Positions 9,678-20,214 of a stretch of 64,000 nucleotides of DNA are shown here, piece after piece. Position 1 is the first letter of the stretch. Every line of letters starts with the position of its first letter. The notes below the pieces were generated by a model. It worked only from the letters and a program-made list of their open reading frames with translations. It did not search any database and was not told where the DNA came from. The stretch is taken from the NCBI RefSeq assembly GCF_900111675.1, contig NZ_FOHO01000006.1:62001-126000 (forward strand). The letters run 5' to 3'. Both the position numbers and the translations under genes were made by a program. The stretch comes from Paracoccus homiensis (GTDB lineage Bacteria > Pseudomonadota > Alphaproteobacteria > Rhodobacterales > Rhodobacteraceae).

Positions 9678-10970
9678 ATGGCCAACGTGGTGGTTGTCGG
9701 CGCCCAGTGGGGCGACGAAGGGAAGGGCAAGATCGTGGACTGGCTCAGCGAACGAGCTGATGTCATTGCGCGCTTCCAGGGCGGCCACAATGCCGGCCAT
9801 ACGCTGGTCATCGGCGAAAAGGTGTTCAAGCTGTCGCTGCTGCCCTCGGGGATCGTGCGCGAAGGCAAGCTGGCCGTGATCGGCAACGGTGTCGTGCTGG
9901 ACCCCTGGGCGCTGTTCTCGGAAATCGACAAGCTGACCGGGCAGGGCGTCAAGATCTCGACCGAGAGCCTGATGATCGCGGAGAACACGCCGCTGATCCT
10001 GCCGCTGCACCAGGACCTGGACAAGCTGCGCGAGGAAGCAGCGGGCAAGGCAAAGATCGGCACCACCGGTCGCGGCATCGGCCCGGCCTATGAGGACAAG
10101 GTCGGCCGCCGGTCAATCCGCGTCGCGGATCTGGGCGACGAACAGACGCTGGACGATCGCCTGGACCGCCTGCTGGCCCATCACGACGCACTGCGTCAGG
10201 GCCTGGGCGCCGAACCGATCGACCGCGACGCGCTGAAGGCGAAGCTGCAGGAAATCGCGCCCAAGCTGCTGCCCTATGCCCAGCCGGTCTGGAAGACCAT
10301 GGCCGAGGCCCGCAAGGCCGGCAAGCGCATCCTGTTCGAAGGCGCGCAGGGCAGCCTGCTGGATATCGATTTCGGCACCTATCCCTATGTCACCTCCTCG
10401 ACCACGATGTCGGGGGCGGCGGCGTCGGGCACCGGCATGGGGCCGGGCGCGATCGACTTCGTGCTGGGCATCGTCAAGGCATACACGACCCGCGTGGGCG
10501 AAGGCCCGTTCCCGACCGAACTGGACGATGCCGACGGTCAGCGCCTGGGCGAACGCGGACATGAATTCGGCACCGTCACGGGTCGCAAGCGTCGCTGCGG
10601 CTGGTTCGATGCGGTCCTCGTGCGCCAGACCTGCGCCATCAGCGGCGTGAACGGCATCGCGCTGACCAAGCTGGACGTGCTGGACGGGTTCGAGAAGCTG
10701 AAGATCTGCGTCGGCTACGAAATCGACGGCGTGAAATACGACTATCTGCCGACCGCTGCCGCGCAGCAGGCCCGCGTCACCCCCATCTACGAGGAAATGG
10801 ACGGCTGGCAGGAATCGACCGCCGGGGCACGCAGCTGGGCCGATCTGCCCGCCGCCGCGATCAAGTATGTCCGCCGCGTCGAGGAACTGATCCAGTGCCC
10901 CGTCGCGCTGCTCTCGACCAGCCCCGAGCGTGACGATACCATCCTTGTGACCGATCCCTTCGCGGATTGA
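9678..10970 (+). CDS. purA: Adenylosuccinate synthetase
   Basis: 430 residues. Joins IMP and aspartate with GTP hydrolysis in the first committed step to AMP. Visible: the N-terminal GTP-binding loop [11 protein letters not shown] with catalytic Asp near residue 13, GHNAGHT near 38 with the catalytic His, the IMP-binding [13 protein letters not shown] near 130, [20 protein letters not shown] near 220, and TKLD near 330. GGAAGGA upstream of the ATG. It is followed by an apparent small operon (DUF2842 gene, thiamine pyrophosphokinase). Confidence 0.97.
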   Translation: MANVVVVGAQWGDEGKGKIVDWLSERADVIARFQGGHNAGHTLVIGEKVFKLSLLPSGIVREGKLAVIGNGVVLDPWALFSEIDKLTGQGVKISTESLMIAENTPLILPLHQDLDKLREEAAGKAKIGTTGRGIGPAYEDKVGRRSIRVADLGDEQTLDDRLDRLLAHHDALRQGLGAEPIDRDALKAKLQEIAPKLLPYAQPVWKTMAEARKAGKRILFEGAQGSLLDIDFGTYPYVTSSTTMSGAAASGTGMGPGAIDFVLGIVKAYTTRVGEGPFPTELDDADGQRLGERGHEFGTVTGRKRRCGWFDAVLVRQTCAISGVNGIALTKLDVLDGFEKLKICVGYEIDGVKYDYLPTAAAQQARVTPIYEEMDGWQESTAGARSWADLPAAAIKYVRRVEELIQCPVALLSTSPERDDTILVTDPFAD

Positions 10971-11039
10971 TGACCTTTGCCGCCGTCGGGTTCGCCCCGG
11001 CGGCGGCCCATCCCGAGACAGCCGGAAAGGGCAGGACAT

Positions 11040-11252
11040 ATGCAGCTGAAAACCCGCAAGCGCCTGTCGCTTCTGGTCCTGATGCTGGGCATGCCCGCCT
11101 ATGTGGTGCTGGCGGTGACGCTGGTGAACTGGATGGACGCGCGATTTGGCCGGCAGCCGATCTGGATCGAGCTGGCGATCTATGTCGTGCTGGGCATCCT
11201 GTGGATCCTGCCGCTGAAACGCGTTTTCCGTGGGGTCGGTCGCGGCGAATGA
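11040..11252 (+). CDS. DUF2842 family small membrane protein
   Basis: 70 residues with two hydrophobic helices (about residues 9-31 and 42-60) separated by a short DARFGRQP loop and ending in [10 protein letters not shown], the pattern of alphaproteobacterial DUF2842 proteins. Function unknown. The ATG follows a GGAAAGG-GCAGGA stretch. Its stop overlaps the start of thiamine pyrophosphokinase (ATGA), so the two are likely cotranscribed. Confidence 0.8.
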   Translation: MQLKTRKRLSLLVLMLGMPAYVVLAVTLVNWMDARFGRQPIWIELAIYVVLGILWILPLKRVFRGVGRGE

Positions 11253-11914
11253 CCGGAGCGGTCGTGCAATCGCGTCATGGCGTTACCGTGATCGGCGGCG
11301 GTCTGGTCACGCCCGAGGATCTGGCATTGGCGTTGCGCGTCGCCCCGACGCTGGTTGCCGCAGATGGTGGCGCCGACCGTGCCTTCGCGCTGGGGATGCC
11401 GCCCGATTGGGTCATCGGCGATCTGGACAGCATCAGCGATTCGGCGCGCGGCCGTATGCGCCCGGACCGCGTGCTGCATATCAGCGAACAGGACAGCACC
11501 GATTTCAGCAAATGCCTGACGCGGATCGACGCGCCCTTCGTCGTGGCCGTCGGCTTTGCGGGTCTGCGTCTGGATCACACGCTGGCCGCGCTGACCACGC
11601 TGATCCGTGCCGAGCATCCACGGGTGATTCTGCTGGCATCGGACGATATCGCCTTTCCTGCGCCGCGACGTCTGACGCTGCCCTTGATGCCGGGCACGCG
11701 GGTATCGCTGTATCCGATGGGGCCTGCGCGCGGGACCAGCAGCGGGCTTGAATGGCCGATTGACGGCATCGAATTTTCCCCGGCTGGGCGTGTCGGCACC
11801 TCGAACCGCGCGAATGGTCTGGTCAGCCTTCAGATCGAGGGGCCGATGCTGATCCTGTTGCCGCGCGACTGCTTGTCGACGGCGCTGAATGCGCTGGGGC
11901 TGGGGGCGGCGTAA
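11249..11914 (+). CDS. Thiamine pyrophosphokinase
   Basis: 221 residues. Would transfer pyrophosphate from ATP to thiamine, giving the TPP needed by SucA encoded further along the window. Visible: ADGGADRAF near residue 35, IGDLDSIS near 56, the [10 protein letters not shown] motif near 83, and [14 protein letters not shown] near 100, all signatures of the TPK catalytic domain, with a weaker thiamine-binding C-terminal domain. Its start is fixed by overlap with the DUF2842 stop. Confidence 0.9.
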   Translation: MTGAVVQSRHGVTVIGGGLVTPEDLALALRVAPTLVAADGGADRAFALGMPPDWVIGDLDSISDSARGRMRPDRVLHISEQDSTDFSKCLTRIDAPFVVAVGFAGLRLDHTLAALTTLIRAEHPRVILLASDDIAFPAPRRLTLPLMPGTRVSLYPMGPARGTSSGLEWPIDGIEFSPAGRVGTSNRANGLVSLQIEGPMLILLPRDCLSTALNALGLGAA

Positions 11915-11990
11915 TCCTGTCACAGCCCCGTGTGGCGGTTGCCGTTTGCGCGGTGATGACCTATCTGTGGCACGTAATCCGGAGGCCCGA

Positions 11991-13121
11991 ATGTCGCTGA
12001 ACCCGATCCGTCCCTGGCGCAATATCGAACGCCGGAAGTCCCGTCAGATCATGGTCGGCAATGTGCCCGTCGGTGGCGACGCGCCGATCAGCGTGCAGAC
12101 CATGACGAATACCGATGGCCATGACGTGCGCGCCACATTGGATCAGGTGATCCGCGCCGCCGAGGCCGGAGCCGATATCGTTCGGATTTCCGCGCCCGAT
12201 CAGGACACCACGCGGGCCCTGAAGGAAATCTGCCGCGAAAGCCCGGTGCCCATCGTGGCCGATATCCATTTCCACTACAAACGCGCGATCGAGGCCGCCG
12301 AGGCGGGTGCCGCCTGCCTGCGTATCAATCCCGGCAATATCGGCAGCCCGGACCGCGTCCGCGAGGTCATCAGGGCCGCCCGCGATCACGGCTGTTCGAT
12401 CCGCATCGGCGTGAATGCGGGCAGTCTGGAAAAGCACCTTCTGGAAAAATACGGCGAGCCGTGCCCCGATGCGATGGTGGAATCCGGGCTGGATCACATC
12501 AAGATCCTGGAAGACAACGACTTCCACGAATTCAAGATCAGCGTGAAGGCCAGCGACGTATTCCTGGCTGCCGCCGCCTATCAGCAACTGGCCGAGGCGA
12601 CCGATGCGCCGATCCATCTGGGCATCACCGAGGCGGGCGGCTTTGTCGGCGGAACGGTGAAATCCGCGATCGGTCTGGGCAACCTGCTGTGGATGGGGAT
12701 CGGTGATACGATCCGCGTCAGCCTGTCGGCTGATCCGGTCGAAGAGGTGAAGGTCGGCTTCGAGATCCTGAAATCGCTGGGTCTGCGGACGCGCGGGGTC
12801 CAGATCATTTCCTGCCCCTCTTGCGCGCGACAGGGGTTCGATGTGATCAAGACCGTCGAGACGCTGGAAAAGCGGTTGGAACATATCAAGACGCCGATGA
12901 GCCTGTCGATCATCGGCTGTGTCGTGAACGGCCCCGGCGAGGCGTTGATGACGGATCTGGGCTTTACCGGTGGCGGCGCGGGCAGTGGCATGGTCTATAT
13001 GGCCGGGCGCCAAAGCCACAAGATGTCGAACGACCAGATGGTCGATCACATCGTCGATCTGGTCGAGAAACGCGCCGAAAAGCTGGAGGCCGAGAAGGCT
13101 GCTATCGAGGCAGCCGAATAA
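11991..13121 (+). CDS. ispG: 4-hydroxy-3-methylbut-2-enyl diphosphate synthase
   Basis: 376 residues. Fe-S enzyme of the MEP isoprenoid pathway that converts the cyclic diphosphate MEcPP to HMBPP. Visible: [12 protein letters not shown] near residue 34, the TIM-barrel core with ADIHFHY near 87 and LRINPGNIG near 107, and the cluster cysteines in [11 protein letters not shown] near 273 and [10 protein letters not shown] near 308. The start MSLNPIRPW is preceded by GGAGG (11981-11985). A long acidic/basic C-terminal tail ([13 protein letters not shown]) is present. A dispersed repeat follows. Confidence 0.96.
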   Translation: MSLNPIRPWRNIERRKSRQIMVGNVPVGGDAPISVQTMTNTDGHDVRATLDQVIRAAEAGADIVRISAPDQDTTRALKEICRESPVPIVADIHFHYKRAIEAAEAGAACLRINPGNIGSPDRVREVIRAARDHGCSIRIGVNAGSLEKHLLEKYGEPCPDAMVESGLDHIKILEDNDFHEFKISVKASDVFLAAAAYQQLAEATDAPIHLGITEAGGFVGGTVKSAIGLGNLLWMGIGDTIRVSLSADPVEEVKVGFEILKSLGLRTRGVQIISCPSCARQGFDVIKTVETLEKRLEHIKTPMSLSIIGCVVNGPGEALMTDLGFTGGGAGSGMVYMAGRQSHKMSNDQMVDHIVDLVEKRAEKLEAEKAAIEAAE

Positions 13122-13140
13122 ATTGCGTCCCGCGATGGCC

Positions 13141-13190
13141 GGGGGCGCTTTGCCCCCCGGACCCCCAGAGGGTATTTGTCCAAAGAAGAA
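13141..13190 (+). repeat. Dispersed intergenic repeat, copy 3
   Basis: GGGGGCGCTTTGCCCCCC hairpin, GGACCCCCAGAGGGTATTTG and CCAAAGAAGAAATC tail. It lies between convergent ispG and moaA; nothing else is recognisable between 13191 and 13304. Confidence 0.75.
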
Positions 13191-13304
13191 ATCGGTGTTA
13201 CGGCGGGCTGTGCGATAAGCCGCCGCTGGCGGGCAGGAGTTTTGGGACAGGATCCGGACCAGCAGATGCCGGTCGCGGCGGGGAGTGTCGGGTATGTGAG
13301 GGCG

Positions 13305-14318
13305 CTAGCCGCCAGTATGGCTCATGTGGCGGGTCATCTGGCCGCCGACCTTCTGGCGCGAATAGTCGAAATCATGGCCCTTCGGTTTGCGGGCGATGGC
13401 GTCGCGGATGCGGTCGCGCAGAAGCCGATCATCCCCGCTGGCGCGTAAGGGGGAACGCAGGTCGGCGCGGTCTTCCTGTCCGAGGCACATGTAGAGTTCG
13501 CCGGTGCAGGTCACGCGCACGCGGTTGCAGCTTTCGCAGAAATTATGGGTCAGCGGTGTGATGAAGCCGATCTTCTGTCCGGTTTCCTGAAGGCGCACAT
13601 AGCGGGCGGGGCCGCCCGTACGTTCGGCCAGGTCGATCAGGCTGTACCGCTGACTGAGTTGTTCGCGCAGGTCCGAAAGCGACCAGTATTGATCCAACCG
13701 GTCTTCGTTGCCCAGATCGCCCATCGGCATGACCTCGATGAAGGTCAGGTCCAGCCCCTCGTCGGCGCACCATTTGGTCAGGGTGAACAGTTCATCATCG
13801 TTCACGCCTTTCAGCGCGACGGCATTGATCTTGATCTGCAGGCCGGCGGTTTTGGCGGCCGTGATGCCTTGCAGCACCTGGTCCAGCCGGCCCCAGCGGG
13901 TGATGCGGGAAAACTTGTCGGCATCCAGCGTATCCAGTGAGACATTGACGCGGCGCACGCCGCAATCGACGAGTTCCTGTGCGTAACGGCCCAATTGGCT
14001 GCCATTGGTGGTCAGCGTCAGTTCATCCAGCCCCTGACCCAGATGGCGTGACATATTGCGAAAGAACTGCATGATGTTGCGCCGAACCAAGGGTTCGCCC
14101 CCGGTGATGCGCAGTTTGCGGACGCCAAGATCGACGAAGCTGGAACAGAGGCGATCCAGTTCTTCCAGTGTCAGAAGCTCGGCCTTGGGCAGAAACTGCA
14201 TATGTTCGGCCATGCAATAGACACAGCGAAAATCGCAGCGGTCGGTGACCGACACCCGCAGATAGGTGATGGGGCGGGCGAAGGGGTCGATCAGGGGGGC
14301 GGGCGCTGCATTTTCCAT
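13305..14318 (-). CDS. moaA: GTP 3',8-cyclase
   Basis: 337 residues. Radical SAM enzyme that starts molybdenum cofactor synthesis from GTP. Visible: the radical-SAM cluster Cys28, Cys32 and Cys35 in CDFRCVYC, the SAM-binding ITGGEP near residue 73, the second 4Fe-4S cluster cysteines in [15 protein letters not shown] near 260-275, and the C-terminal HTGG double-glycine tail needed for activity. No other moa gene lies nearby. Divergent from the lipoprotein gene at 14442. Confidence 0.96.
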   Translation of the reverse strand: MENAAPAPLIDPFARPITYLRVSVTDRCDFRCVYCMAEHMQFLPKAELLTLEELDRLCSSFVDLGVRKLRITGGEPLVRRNIMQFFRNMSRHLGQGLDELTLTTNGSQLGRYAQELVDCGVRRVNVSLDTLDADKFSRITRWGRLDQVLQGITAAKTAGLQIKINAVALKGVNDDELFTLTKWCADEGLDLTFIEVMPMGDLGNEDRLDQYWSLSDLREQLSQRYSLIDLAERTGGPARYVRLQETGQKIGFITPLTHNFCESCNRVRVTCTGELYMCLGQEDRADLRSPLRASGDDRLLRDRIRDAIARKPKGHDFDYSRQKVGGQMTRHMSHTGG

Positions 14319-14441
14319 GCCGTCAATCTATGCCCCTGCTTTCGTTCGCACAAGATGCTGCCGATCACGCAAGCGGTGGTGGACGGCCCGCCGCCGCCCG
14401 GTTTAGGCTTTCGCGCAAGGAACGACAGCAAGGAGCCTTGG

Positions 14442-14966
14442 ATGCGGAAGATTGAAACCGTTGCGGTGCTGGGTCTTGGGCTGGTGGGGCTGGCTGCCTG
14501 CACGCCTGCCGCGACCACCACGACCAGTAAACCGGCGAATGCCACGGCGCCTGCGGGCAAGGTCGAGACCAGCCTGTCGGCCGAGCAGGTCGCCGCCGCC
14601 ACCGCGATCACCCGCGCGCCGGCCCCTGCGCCTGTGGCCCGAGCTTCGGCCGCGCAGCTGGATACGACGACGACCGAACAGCGGACCGAGGCCGCGAAGG
14701 CACCCGAGGTTGCGGAAACGCGACTGGGCACGACCATCGCCTCGCTTGGCGATCCGACCGAGGGCGGGTTCTGGATCAAGACGCCGCTGGTCAAGGCGCG
14801 CGGTATCGGACGGATCGTGAATCCCGCGAATGGAAAATCGGCGCGGGTCGATCTGATCCCGCTGGACGGGAAACAGGGGGGCGGCAGTCAGGTGTCGTTG
14901 CCTGCATTGCAGCTGATCGGGGTGTCGCTGACAGATCTACCCACGATCGAGGTCTTCAAGTCCTGA
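14442..14966 (+). CDS. Lipoprotein of unknown function
   Basis: 174 residues with a signal peptide ending in the lipobox LAAC (Cys20). Residues 22-95 are Thr/Ala/Pro-rich. The C-terminal 75 residues are more ordered and include GRIVNPANGKSARVDLIPLD, which loosely recalls the NLANGRS...VRVND stretch of RlpA/double-psi-barrel proteins; this resemblance is inference only. AAGGAG lies before the ATG. Relatives in this order are sometimes labelled D-galactarate dehydratase, which nothing in the sequence supports. Confidence 0.75.
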   Translation: MRKIETVAVLGLGLVGLAACTPAATTTTSKPANATAPAGKVETSLSAEQVAAATAITRAPAPAPVARASAAQLDTTTTEQRTEAAKAPEVAETRLGTTIASLGDPTEGGFWIKTPLVKARGIGRIVNPANGKSARVDLIPLDGKQGGGSQVSLPALQLIGVSLTDLPTIEVFKS

Positions 14967-14987
14967 TCACCAATGAAGCCGACGTAA

Positions 14988-15022
14988 AGAGGCCGCCATC
15001 GCATTACGCGCTGGCGGCCTTT
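14988..15022. terminator. Hairpin after the lipoprotein gene
   Basis: AGGCCGCCA (14990-14998) pairs with TGGCGGCCT (15012-15020), followed by TT. It lies 3' of the lipoprotein gene and also downstream of groEL on the opposite strand. Confidence 0.6.
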
Positions 15023-15028
15023 CCATGT

Positions 15029-15052
15029 GCCGGGAAGGCGAACCTTCCCGGC
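15029..15052 (-). terminator. Hairpin downstream of groEL
   Basis: Perfect 10-bp stem GCCGGGAAGG/CCTTCCCGGC with a TTCG tetraloop when read on the minus strand, 25 bases after the groEL stop. No T run follows at once, so it may protect the 3' end or pair with the next hairpin for termination. Confidence 0.6.
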
Positions 15053-15076
15053 GATCTGCCATGGGACAGGGGCTGA

Positions 15077-16744
<1,668 letters not shown>

Positions 16745-16780
16745 TTATCGTGGAAGGGTGCGTGTCCGTGGACCGGCTGA

Positions 16781-17068
16781 TCAGCCGATGATGCCCAGGA
16801 TGTCGCTTTCCTTCATGATCAGCAGCTCTTCGCCGTCGACCGTCACTTCCGTGCCCGACCATTTGCCGAACAGAACGCGGTCGCCTGCCTTGACTGCCGG
16901 AGCGATCAGCTCGCCCGAATCCTTGCGTGCGCCTTCGCCGGTCGAGATGACTTCGCCTTCCGCGGGCTTTTCCTTGGCGCTGTCGGGGATGATCAGACCG
17001 CCCTTGGTCTTTTCATCGGACTCGACGCGGCGGACCAGGACGCGGTCATGCAGCGGTTTGAATGCCAT
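16781..17068 (-). CDS. groES: Co-chaperonin GroES
   Basis: 95 residues. Forms the heptameric lid of GroEL. Visible: [14 protein letters not shown] at the N-terminus, the mobile loop [16 protein letters not shown] near residues 20-35, and the C-terminal [18 protein letters not shown]. The start MAFKPLHD was chosen over a longer frame because that longer frame would begin inside the CIRCE operator and lacks homology. GGAG precedes the ATG. First gene of groES-groEL. Confidence 0.97.
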   Translation of the reverse strand: MAFKPLHDRVLVRRVESDEKTKGGLIIPDSAKEKPAEGEVISTGEGARKDSGELIAPAVKAGDRVLFGKWSGTEVTVDGEELLIMKESDILGIIG

Positions 17069-17103
17069 GTTGAACACTCCGTGTTTCAGGTTCCAGTGTC
17101 TTG

Positions 17104-17130
17104 TTGGCACTCATTTGGCCTGAGTGCCAA
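17104..17130. promoter_or_regulatory. CIRCE operator for groES-groEL
   Basis: TTGGCACTC-N9-GAGTGCCAA is a perfect 9-bp inverted repeat with the 9-base spacer that defines CIRCE, the HrcA repressor site; it differs from the consensus TTAGCACTC by one base per arm. It lies 36 bases upstream of the groES ATG, at the predicted transcription start. Confidence 0.93.
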
Positions 17131-17137
17131 TGACGCT

Positions 17138-17166
17138 GATCTAGGGTCGCGGGAAGGGGCTGTCAA
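17138..17166 (-). promoter_or_regulatory. groES promoter
   Basis: On the minus strand TTGACA (17161-17166), a 17-base spacer and TAGATC (17138-17143). The spacer ends in CCC, so the -10 reads CCCTAGAT, close to heat-shock sigma-32 promoters. CIRCE directly follows, so heat control by both RpoH and HrcA is plausible. Confidence 0.6.
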
Positions 17167-17239
17167 CAGGGAAGCGCACAGTTTTCGGTGGTCCTGCGCC
17201 TGCATTCGTGCCAGCCTTGCGGCGGGATCGCGAAGCGAC

Positions 17240-18280
17240 ATGAAGGGTCTGAAATACATGCGAAATATACTGGCGCTGCTGGTTGGTTGCCTGGCGGGTG
17301 CGGCGGTCGGAACGGCGGCGGTCGGGCAATGCGTGGGCACGAATCTGATCGAGGCCTTGCCGCAGGACAATCGCGCGCGGATCGAGGCCGCCGTCGCGGA
17401 TGTGCCTTATCATCGCGGGTTGCTGTGGCAGGCCAGCAGGGGGGATGCCGTGATCACGCTGGTCGGCACCTATCACTTTGCCGATCCGCGCCATCAGCGG
17501 ATGATGGACCGCCTTGAGGACATCCTGTCCGACGCGCAGGCGCTGTATGTCGAGGCAGGCCCCGAAGAAGAAGCCCGGCTGACGCGCGCGCTCAGCGATG
17601 ATCCGACGCTGATGGTTGCGACCGAGGGGCCGACATTGCCCGAGCGACTGTCGGCCGAGGAATGGCAGACCCTGTCGAATGCCATGGCGGACCGTGGCAC
17701 GCCATCGGTCATGACGGCCAAGCTGCGGCCGTGGTATGTCGCCCTGATGCTGGGCGTGTCGCCCTGCATGTTGAACGCGGCACAGGCGGGCGACATGGCC
17801 GGTGGTCTGGATCATCTGCTGACCGACCGGGCCGGGGAACTGGGCGTGCCGGTCCGCGCATTGGAACCGTGGGACACCGTATTCACCCTGTTTGCAGATC
17901 TGACGCCGGAACAGGAACTGGACATGATCCGCGCGTCGTTGACGGCAGCGTCCCATGCCGATGATTACGCGGTGACGCTGACCGACGCGTATTTCGGCGG
18001 TGATGTGTGGACGATCTGGGAATTCGGGCGTTTCGATGCCTACCAGAATTCGGGTCTTTCGAAAGAGGCGGTCGATCAGCAGATGGAATTCGCCCAGACC
18101 CAGTTGATGGATCAGCGCAACGAAAGCTGGATCGCCCCGCTGGAACAGGGCGCCGATCGCGCGGCCCAGGCGGGCAAGGGGATCGTCGCGGGCTTCGGTG
18201 CCCTGCACCTGCCGGGGGATCGTGGCGTGCTGCGTCTGCTGGAGGATCGCGGCTGGCAGATCCGGCGGCTGGACGGCTAG
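17240..18280 (+). CDS. TraB/GumN family protein
   Basis: 346 residues; a start at 17258 (MRNIL) would give 340. A signal peptide or anchor covers about residues 8-30. The TraB/GumN family signatures are both present: TLVGTYHFADPRHQ near residue 75, with the conserved GTxH, and the C-terminal AGFGALHLPG near 323. Members resemble the Tiki metalloprotease fold; enzymatic activity in bacteria is unproven. Probably periplasmic or membrane-anchored. Its TAG stop shares a CTAG with the stop of the convergent antiporter gene. Confidence 0.85.
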   Translation: MKGLKYMRNILALLVGCLAGAAVGTAAVGQCVGTNLIEALPQDNRARIEAAVADVPYHRGLLWQASRGDAVITLVGTYHFADPRHQRMMDRLEDILSDAQALYVEAGPEEEARLTRALSDDPTLMVATEGPTLPERLSAEEWQTLSNAMADRGTPSVMTAKLRPWYVALMLGVSPCMLNAAQAGDMAGGLDHLLTDRAGELGVPVRALEPWDTVFTLFADLTPEQELDMIRASLTAASHADDYAVTLTDAYFGGDVWTIWEFGRFDAYQNSGLSKEAVDQQMEFAQTQLMDQRNESWIAPLEQGADRAAQAGKGIVAGFGALHLPGDRGVLRLLEDRGWQIRRLDG

Positions 18281-20214
18281 AACCGCCCGCCGGGGCGGGC
18301 GCGGTCGCGATTGCGGCGCAGCCCGTGTTCGGGTTCATCCTCGGCTTCGTCCCCGTCCGGTTCATGCCCGCTGCCGAGGCTGTTGGCAAAACGCTCCATC
18401 AATGCCGATTCCAGCGTGCGGTTCATTTCGTGGCTGCGCTGCATGTAGGCCGGGTTCTCATCCAGCGGCACGCCGGGCTGCCAGACCTCGGCCAGTTCGC
18501 GCAGTGACGCACGGTCGAGCCGATAGTAGATTTTTTCCAGCTCGGATGCCTCGTATTCGGAAAGTCCCGCGTTTTCCAGAACATAGCGCGCCGCCCGCAA
18601 CGAACTGTCAAAGGTTTCGCGAACGATGTCGTCCGCGCCCGCCGCATAAAGCTGATAGACATTCACCCGGTCGCGCGCCCGCGCGATGATATGCAGGTCG
18701 GGACGACGTTCGCGGGCATAGTTGATCAGCTTCAAATTGGCCGCCGGATCATCCAGCGCGGCCACAAGGATGCGGGCATTGTTCAGGCCGGCGGCGGTCA
18801 GGATCTCGGGCCGGGTCGGGTCGCCGAAATAGCCCTTGAAGCCGAAATGGCGCATCAGCTGGATCAGCTTCAGGTCGTGGTCCAGCACCGTGGTCTGAAA
18901 CCCCGACATGGTGACCATGCGGTTGATGACCTGCCCGAACCGCCCGATACCCGCGATGATGATGGGCTGCTGGTCGCGGATATCCTCGGCCAGGTCCCCC
19001 TTGTCGCCGGTCGTGTCGGCAAAGCGCCGCATCCATTGTTCATGCAGGATGAACAGCAGCGGCGTCGCCAGCATCGACAGCGCGATCACCAGAAGGGTCG
19101 CGCGGGCCAGGTTGCCGGGCAGGATCGCCAGCGACACCGCAAAGGACACCAGCACAAAGCCGAATTCGCCCGCCTGCGCCAGCGACAGCGTGAACAGCGA
19201 CCGGTCGTGACGTTTCATCTTGCCGGTCCGCGCGATCAGCCACAGCACGCCCCATTTTCCGGCGATCAGCAGCGCGGTCGCCGTCAGGATCGGCACCGGA
19301 TCCTGCGCCAGCATCCCGAAATCCATGCCCGCGCCGACAGTGATGAAGAACAGGCCCAGCAGCAGCCCCTTGAACGGTTCGATATGCGATTCCAGGGCGT
19401 GCCGAAATTCCGAACCTGCCAGCATGACCCCCGCCAGAAAGGTGCCAAGCGCGGGCGACAACCCGACAAGGATCATCAACGAGGCGATGCCGACCACGAT
19501 CAGCAACGACATCGCGGTTTCCATTTCATGCAGATGCGAGGCGACGACAAAGCGGAACACCGGGCGGATCACATATTGTCCGATCAGGATCACCACCAGA
19601 ACCGCCGCCAGCGTCGTCAGCGTCGCGGCCCAGCCGGGCAGACCCGCCATGAACGCCTGTCCCAGATGTTCCTCGCCATGCCCATCGCCGCCATGCCCGG
19701 CGCCCGTTGTCAGCAGGGGCATCAGCGCGATCATCGGAATGACCGCGATATCCTGGGTCAGCAGCACCGCGAAGGACGACCGCCCGCCCGCCGTCTGCAT
19801 CAGCCCCTTTTCCGTCAGGGTCTGCAGGACGATCGCGGTCGAGCTCAGCGACAGGATCATCCCCAGCGCAACCGCGATCTGCCAGCTTTGCCCGAAGGCC
19901 AGCGCGACCACGGTGATAAGCCCCATCGTCAGACCGATCTGCGCGCCACCCAGACCCAGCAGCTTGTGACGCATGTTCCACAGGCTGCGGGGTTCAAGTT
20001 CCAGCCCGATCAGGAACAGCATCATGACGACGCCGAATTCGGCGAAATGCTGCAACTCGGTCATTTCGCTGCCGGTCAGGTGCATGACCGGACCGATCAG
20101 GATGCCGCAGATCAGGTAGCCAAGGACCGATCCCAGACCCAGCCGCGCCGACACCGGGACGGCGATCACCATCGTGATCAGATAGACCGTCGCCAGTAGA
20201 AGGAACTGTTCCAT
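18277..20214 (-). CDS. Monovalent cation:proton antiporter, Kef/CPA2 type
   Basis: 645 residues. The N-terminal half (about 1-385) carries some 12-13 hydrophobic segments of the Na/H exchanger fold, with MMLFLIGLELEPR near residue 64 and LTQDIAVIPMIAL near 150, which hold the conserved acidic residues. A His/Gly-rich loop (GAGHGGDGHGEEH) sits near 172. The C-terminal half has a TrkA-N/Rossmann domain (IIIAGIGRFGQVINRM near 415) like the NAD-sensing domain of KefB/KefC. Likely K+/H+ exchange at the inner membrane. The glutathione dependence of Kef proteins cannot be judged here, and no KefF/KefG partner is adjacent. Its start touches the stop of the 899-residue gene (TAATG). Confidence 0.88.
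   Translation of the reverse strand: MEQFLLLATVYLITMVIAVPVSARLGLGSVLGYLICGILIGPVMHLTGSEMTELQHFAEFGVVMMLFLIGLELEPRSLWNMRHKLLGLGGAQIGLTMGLITVVALAFGQSWQIAVALGMILSLSSTAIVLQTLTEKGLMQTAGGRSSFAVLLTQDIAVIPMIALMPLLTTGAGHGGDGHGEEHLGQAFMAGLPGWAATLTTLAAVLVVILIGQYVIRPVFRFVVASHLHEMETAMSLLIVVGIASLMILVGLSPALGTFLAGVMLAGSEFRHALESHIEPFKGLLLGLFFITVGAGMDFGMLAQDPVPILTATALLIAGKWGVLWLIARTGKMKRHDRSLFTLSLAQAGEFGFVLVSFAVSLAILPGNLARATLLVIALSMLATPLLFILHEQWMRRFADTTGDKGDLAEDIRDQQPIIIAGIGRFGQVINRMVTMSGFQTTVLDHDLKLIQLMRHFGFKGYFGDPTRPEILTAAGLNNARILVAALDDPAANLKLINYARERRPDLHIIARARDRVNVYQLYAAGADDIVRETFDSSLRAARYVLENAGLSEYEASELEKIYYRLDRASLRELAEVWQPGVPLDENPAYMQRSHEMNRTLESALMERFANSLGSGHEPDGDEAEDEPEHGLRRNRDRARPGGRF

Noticed and set aside
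13176-13448. A plus-strand frame beginning after the dispersed repeat and running into moaA
   Set aside because: No ribosome site, overlaps conserved moaA sequence on the other strand, no homology.
18691-20199. A 502-codon plus-strand frame opposite the antiporter gene
   Set aside because: Extremely Gln/His/Arg-rich translation, an artefact of reading membrane-protein codons backwards.
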